7,464 nt of DNA, taken from NCBI GenBank assembly GCA_964581365.1, contig CAZOOF010000068.1, positions 1-7,464 on the forward strand, written 5' to 3'. A model generated the notes under the pieces. The model was not told the origin of the DNA, searched no databases, and worked only from the letters and a program-made list of their open reading frames with translations. This document shows, in pieces, positions 4,885 through 7,464 of this stretch (its first letter is position 1; each line of letters opens with the position of its first letter). Source of the stretch: JAITWN01 sp964581365 (lineage in GTDB: Bacteria; Pseudomonadota; Gammaproteobacteria; SZUA-140). The position numbers were made by a program, and so were the translations under genes.

Positions 4885-6954
4885 ATGATGCAACATTCTC
4901 GACCCGAAGGTAATCCCCTGCTCGATTTTTCCGGGCTGCCACGTTTCCGGGACATTCGCCCGGAGCATGTCATGCCCGCGATCGAATGGCTGCTGGCTGA
5001 CAACCGCGCGCGCATCGCGGAGGTGCTGGAAAGCGGTCGTCATGACTGGGGCGGGCTGGTCCAGCCGCTGGAGGACCTGGCGCATCGCCTGGCGCGCGCC
5101 TGGTCGCCGGTTGCCCATCTCAATGCGGTGGTCAACACCCCCGAGCTGCGTGAAGTCTACAACGCCTGTCTGCCCGCGCTCAGCGCCTACATGACCGAGC
5201 TAGGACAGAGCGAACCGCTGTATCGGGCCTGGCGCGCGATCCGGGACAGCGAGGAGTTCGAGCGGCTTACGGTGCCTCAGGGCAAGCTGATCGAAAACGC
5301 GCTGCGCGACTTTCGCCTGTCCGGCATCGAGCTGGACGAGACGGCCCGGCTGCGCTATCGCGATATCGTCGCCGAACTGGCCCTGCTCACTTCGCGTTTC
5401 GAACAGAATCTGCTCGATGCGACCAACGCCTGGACGCGCACGATCGATGATTCGGCCCGCCTGGCCGGCCTGCCCGAGTCGGTTCGCCGCATGGCGGCGC
5501 AGGCGGCGGCGCAGCGCGGTGTCGAAGGCTGGGTGTTCACGCTCGAATTCCCGTCCTACCTGGCGGTGATGACCCATGCGGATGACCGGGAACTGCGCCG
5601 TGAGGTCTATGAGGCCTATGTCACCCGTGCCTCCGACGAAGGACCGCATGCAGGCCGCTGGGACAATGGACCCCTGATGGAGCGCATCCTCGCGCTGCGT
5701 CACGAGCAGGCCACCCTGCTCGGTTTCAGAAACTATGCCGAGCGCTCGCTGGCGACCAAGATGGCCGCTGCTTCGGAGCAGGTCCTTGGCTTCCTGAGCG
5801 ATCTGGCGCGGCGTTCGCTGTCGAGGGCGAAGCGCGAGCTTGCGGAACTCGAAACCTATGCCCGCGAACATCATGGTCTGGAGCGTCTCGAAGCCTGGGA
5901 TCTGAGCTATTACGCGGAAAAGCTGCGTCAGCACACCTATGCCATCTCGCAGGAGCAGCTGCGTGCCTGGTTCCCGGTGCCCCGGGTCCTCGGCGGCATG
6001 TTCGAGATCGTGCGTCGTCTGTATGGAATCACCGTTCGGAGCCGCGACGATGTGGATATCTGGCATCCGGATGTGCGTTTCTTCGATGTCCTCGATGAGG
6101 ACGGCGCACTGCGTGGCCAGTTCTATCTGGATCTGTTCGCCCGCTCGCACAAGCGTGGCGGCGCCTGGATGGATGAGTGCATTCTGCGCCGGAATTCGCC
6201 CGCCGGAACCGATGTTCCGGTAGCCTATCTCGTGTGCAATTTTTCGCCGCCGGTGGGCGAGGAGCCCGCGCTGCTCACTCACGATGAGATGGTGACGCTA
6301 TTCCATGAGTTCGGGCACGGCCTGCACCACATGCTGACGCGCATGGATCATCCCAGCGTCGCCGGCATCCAGGGCGTACCCTGGGATGCGGTCGAACTGC
6401 CCAGCCAGTTCATGGAAAACTGGTGCTGGCAGCGCGAGGCGATGGCGCTCATTTCCGGGCATCACCAGACCGGAGAGCGCTTGCCGGCGGATATGTTCGA
6501 TCGCATGCTCGCCGCGCGCAATTTCCAGGCGGGCATGAAGATGCTGCGCCAGATCGAGTTCGCGCTCTTCGATTTTCGCCTCCACCTGGAATACGATCCG
6601 GAGCGTGGCGCCCGCGTTTATGAGTTGCTGGATGAGGTGCGGCAGCAGGTGGCGGTGGTGCATCCGCCATCTTTCAATCGCTTCCCCCACAGCTTTTCGC
6701 ACATCTTCGCCGGCGGCTACGCAGCCGGATACTACAGCTACAAGTGGGCGGAAGTGCTGTCGAGCGATGCCTTTTCGCTGTTCGAGGAGAAAGGCCTGTT
6801 CGATGCCGAGACCGGCCGGCGCTTCCTCAACACCATTCTCGAGCAGGGCGGTTCGCGCGAGCCGATGGAACTGTTCATCGAGTTCCGCGGTCGCGAACCG
6901 CAGATCGACGCGCTGCTGAGGCACAGCGGCATCCTCGATACATCGGAGGTCTGA
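4885..6954 (+). CDS. prlC: Oligopeptidase A (M3 family zinc metallopeptidase)
   Basis: This cytoplasmic thimet-oligopeptidase-like enzyme cleaves short peptides, including degraded signal peptides. The 689 residues align along nearly the whole length with my memory of the 680-residue E. coli protein, from NPLLDF near the start to FRGREPQIDALL near the end. The zinc site HEFGH is at 474-478, and the third ligand is E504 in VELPSQFMENW. The substrate-binding tyrosine region SHIFAGGYAAGYYSYKW spans 605-621. Other conserved blocks are DNALRDF-like ENALRDFRLSGIEL and DVDIWHPDVRFFDV. Two adjacent ATG codons (4885 and 4888) are possible starts. Neither has a strong ribosome binding site, but E. coli PrlC begins close to this point. 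The stop codon runs directly into the palindromic terminator. No partner gene lies downstream on this strand; thiC converges. Confidence 0.97.
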   Translation: MMQHSRPEGNPLLDFSGLPRFRDIRPEHVMPAIEWLLADNRARIAEVLESGRHDWGGLVQPLEDLAHRLARAWSPVAHLNAVVNTPELREVYNACLPALSAYMTELGQSEPLYRAWRAIRDSEEFERLTVPQGKLIENALRDFRLSGIELDETARLRYRDIVAELALLTSRFEQNLLDATNAWTRTIDDSARLAGLPESVRRMAAQAAAQRGVEGWVFTLEFPSYLAVMTHADDRELRREVYEAYVTRASDEGPHAGRWDNGPLMERILALRHEQATLLGFRNYAERSLATKMAAASEQVLGFLSDLARRSLSRAKRELAELETYAREHHGLERLEAWDLSYYAEKLRQHTYAISQEQLRAWFPVPRVLGGMFEIVRRLYGITVRSRDDVDIWHPDVRFFDVLDEDGALRGQFYLDLFARSHKRGGAWMDECILRRNSPAGTDVPVAYLVCNFSPPVGEEPALLTHDEMVTLFHEFGHGLHHMLTRMDHPSVAGIQGVPWDAVELPSQFMENWCWQREAMALISGHHQTGERLPADMFDRMLAARNFQAGMKMLRQIEFALFDFRLHLEYDPERGARVYELLDEVRQQVAVVHPPSFNRFPHSFSHIFAGGYAAGYYSYKWAEVLSSDAFSLFEEKGLFDAETGRRFLNTILEQGGSREPMELFIEFRGREPQIDALLRHSGILDTSEV

Positions 6955-6956
6955 AA

Positions 6957-6990
6957 AAAAGGGTCTGACCCCTTGGGGTCAGACCCTTTT
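6957..6990. terminator. Palindromic bidirectional terminator between prlC and thiC
   Basis: Positions 6957-6972 and 6975-6990 form a perfect 16-bp inverted repeat with two T bases at the centre, so the RNA would fold as a 15-bp stem with a CUUG tetraloop. It starts two bases after the prlC stop and ends four bases before the thiC stop. On the minus strand the stem runs into seven T bases, a strong intrinsic terminator for thiC. On the plus strand only TTTT then GG follows, so it is weaker for prlC. Each arm is itself a near palindrome, GGGTC and GACCC around one base. Confidence 0.85.
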
Positions 6991-6994
6991 GGCC

Positions 6995-7464
6995 TCAGCG
7001 GCGGACGTAGATCGCCTTGCCCGCGTGGTCGAACTCTTCGGCCTTTTCCTTCAGTCCACGCTCCAGCGCTTCCTGCTCGGCAAGACCGTGCTGTCTGGCG
7101 TAATCCCGCACCTCCTGTGTGATCTTCATCGAGCAGAACTGCGGGCCGCACATGGAGCAGAAGTGCGCGACTTTGTGGCCTTCCTTGGGAAGTGTCTCGT
7201 CGTGGTATTCACGGGCGCGTTCCGGGTCCAGGCCGAGGTTGAACTGGTCTTCCCAGCGGAATTCGAAACGCGCCTTGGACAGCGCATTGTCGCGGATCTG
7301 GGCGCCGGGATGTCCCTTGGCCAGATCGGCGGCGTGGGCGGCGATCTTGTAGGTGATGATGCCTTCGCGCACGTCCTCGCGATCCGGCAGCCCAAGATGT
7401 TCCTTGGGTGTCACGTAGCACAGCATCGCCGTGCCGTACCAGCCGATCATGGCGGCGCCGATCG
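6995..7464 (-). CDS. thiC: Phosphomethylpyrimidine synthase (ThiC), C-terminal part
   Basis: ThiC is a radical S-adenosylmethionine enzyme that rearranges 5-aminoimidazole ribotide into hydroxymethylpyrimidine phosphate for thiamine synthesis. The last 155 residues are visible. They begin IGAAMIGWYGTAMLCYVTPKEHLGLP and include the conserved FEFRWEDQFNLGLDPERA, and the 4Fe-4S motif of this family near the C-terminus, C-x2-C-x4-C in FCSMCGPQFCSM (coded around 7130-7165). The end KAIYVRR resembles the E. coli C-terminus. The gene enters from the right edge, so its start and any thiamine pyrophosphate riboswitch, which often precedes thiC, are outside the window. An ATG at 7448-7450 is an internal methionine, because conserved family sequence continues upstream of it. 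Confidence 0.97.
   Translation of the reverse strand, partial: IGAAMIGWYGTAMLCYVTPKEHLGLPDREDVREGIITYKIAAHAADLAKGHPGAQIRDNALSKARFEFRWEDQFNLGLDPERAREYHDETLPKEGHKVAHFCSMCGPQFCSMKITQEVRDYARQHGLAEQEALERGLKEKAEEFDHAGKAIYVRR

Noticed and set aside
4860..4913. 17-codon frame overlapping the prlC start out of frame
   Set aside because: It has no ribosome binding site and ends 26 bases inside prlC; no reason to think it is translated.
5200..6282. 360-codon open frame antisense to prlC
   Set aside because: Long but opposite a highly conserved enzyme; no motif and no ribosome binding site that I can see, so it is a codon-bias shadow.

Overview
The window is a stretch of GC-rich chromosome carrying mostly housekeeping genes. 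Protein similarity points to a gammaproteobacterium. The oligopeptidase A and ThiC C-terminus are close to the enterobacterial proteins. HemB is the cysteine-free, magnesium-type enzyme with its key residues at the positions I recall for Pseudomonas aeruginosa. A lysine/alanine/proline-rich histone H1-like tail precedes hemB. My best guess is a Chromatiales or Ectothiorhodospiraceae-like organism, but the sequence does not settle the family.

Layout. Positions 1-207 (+) hold the 3' end of a histone H1-like gene made of 12-residue repeats. hemB (216-1229, +; porphobilinogen synthase) follows after 8 bases, and aroE (1300-2175, +; shikimate dehydrogenase) comes after 70 bases. aroE converges on an ADP-ribosylglycohydrolase family gene (2227-3207, -), and an imperfect hairpin covers the aroE stop codon. 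A membrane-anchored alpha/beta hydrolase gene (about 3264-4100, +) diverges from it, behind a 9-codon mini-ORF. Its 3' end overlaps by 35 bases the convergent gene for a gamma-type carbonic anhydrase (4066-4605, -). A 279-base divergent gap holding five short perfect inverted repeats separates this from prlC (4885-6954, +; oligopeptidase A). A near-perfect palindromic terminator sits between prlC and the 3' part of thiC (6995-7464, -), which runs off the right edge.

How the genes relate. HemB (tetrapyrrole synthesis), AroE (aromatic amino acids) and ThiC (thiamine pyrimidine) are biosynthetic enzymes. PrlC degrades peptides. The carbonic anhydrase-like protein and the two hydrolases are accessory functions with unknown substrates. 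I see no shared pathway. Only the H1-like gene with hemB, and perhaps aroE, look like one transcription unit. aroE near a YrdA-type gamma-carbonic anhydrase recalls the aroE-yrdB-yrdA neighbourhood of E. coli.

I found no convincing new multi-gene system, RNA gene, insertion sequence or CRISPR array. The points worth a second look are small: a non-canonical metal motif in the ADP-ribosylglycohydrolase, a possibly leaderless promoter and a stop-start coupled mini-ORF in the 56 bases between the two divergent genes, the cluster of inverted repeats before prlC, and two repeat-like terminators.
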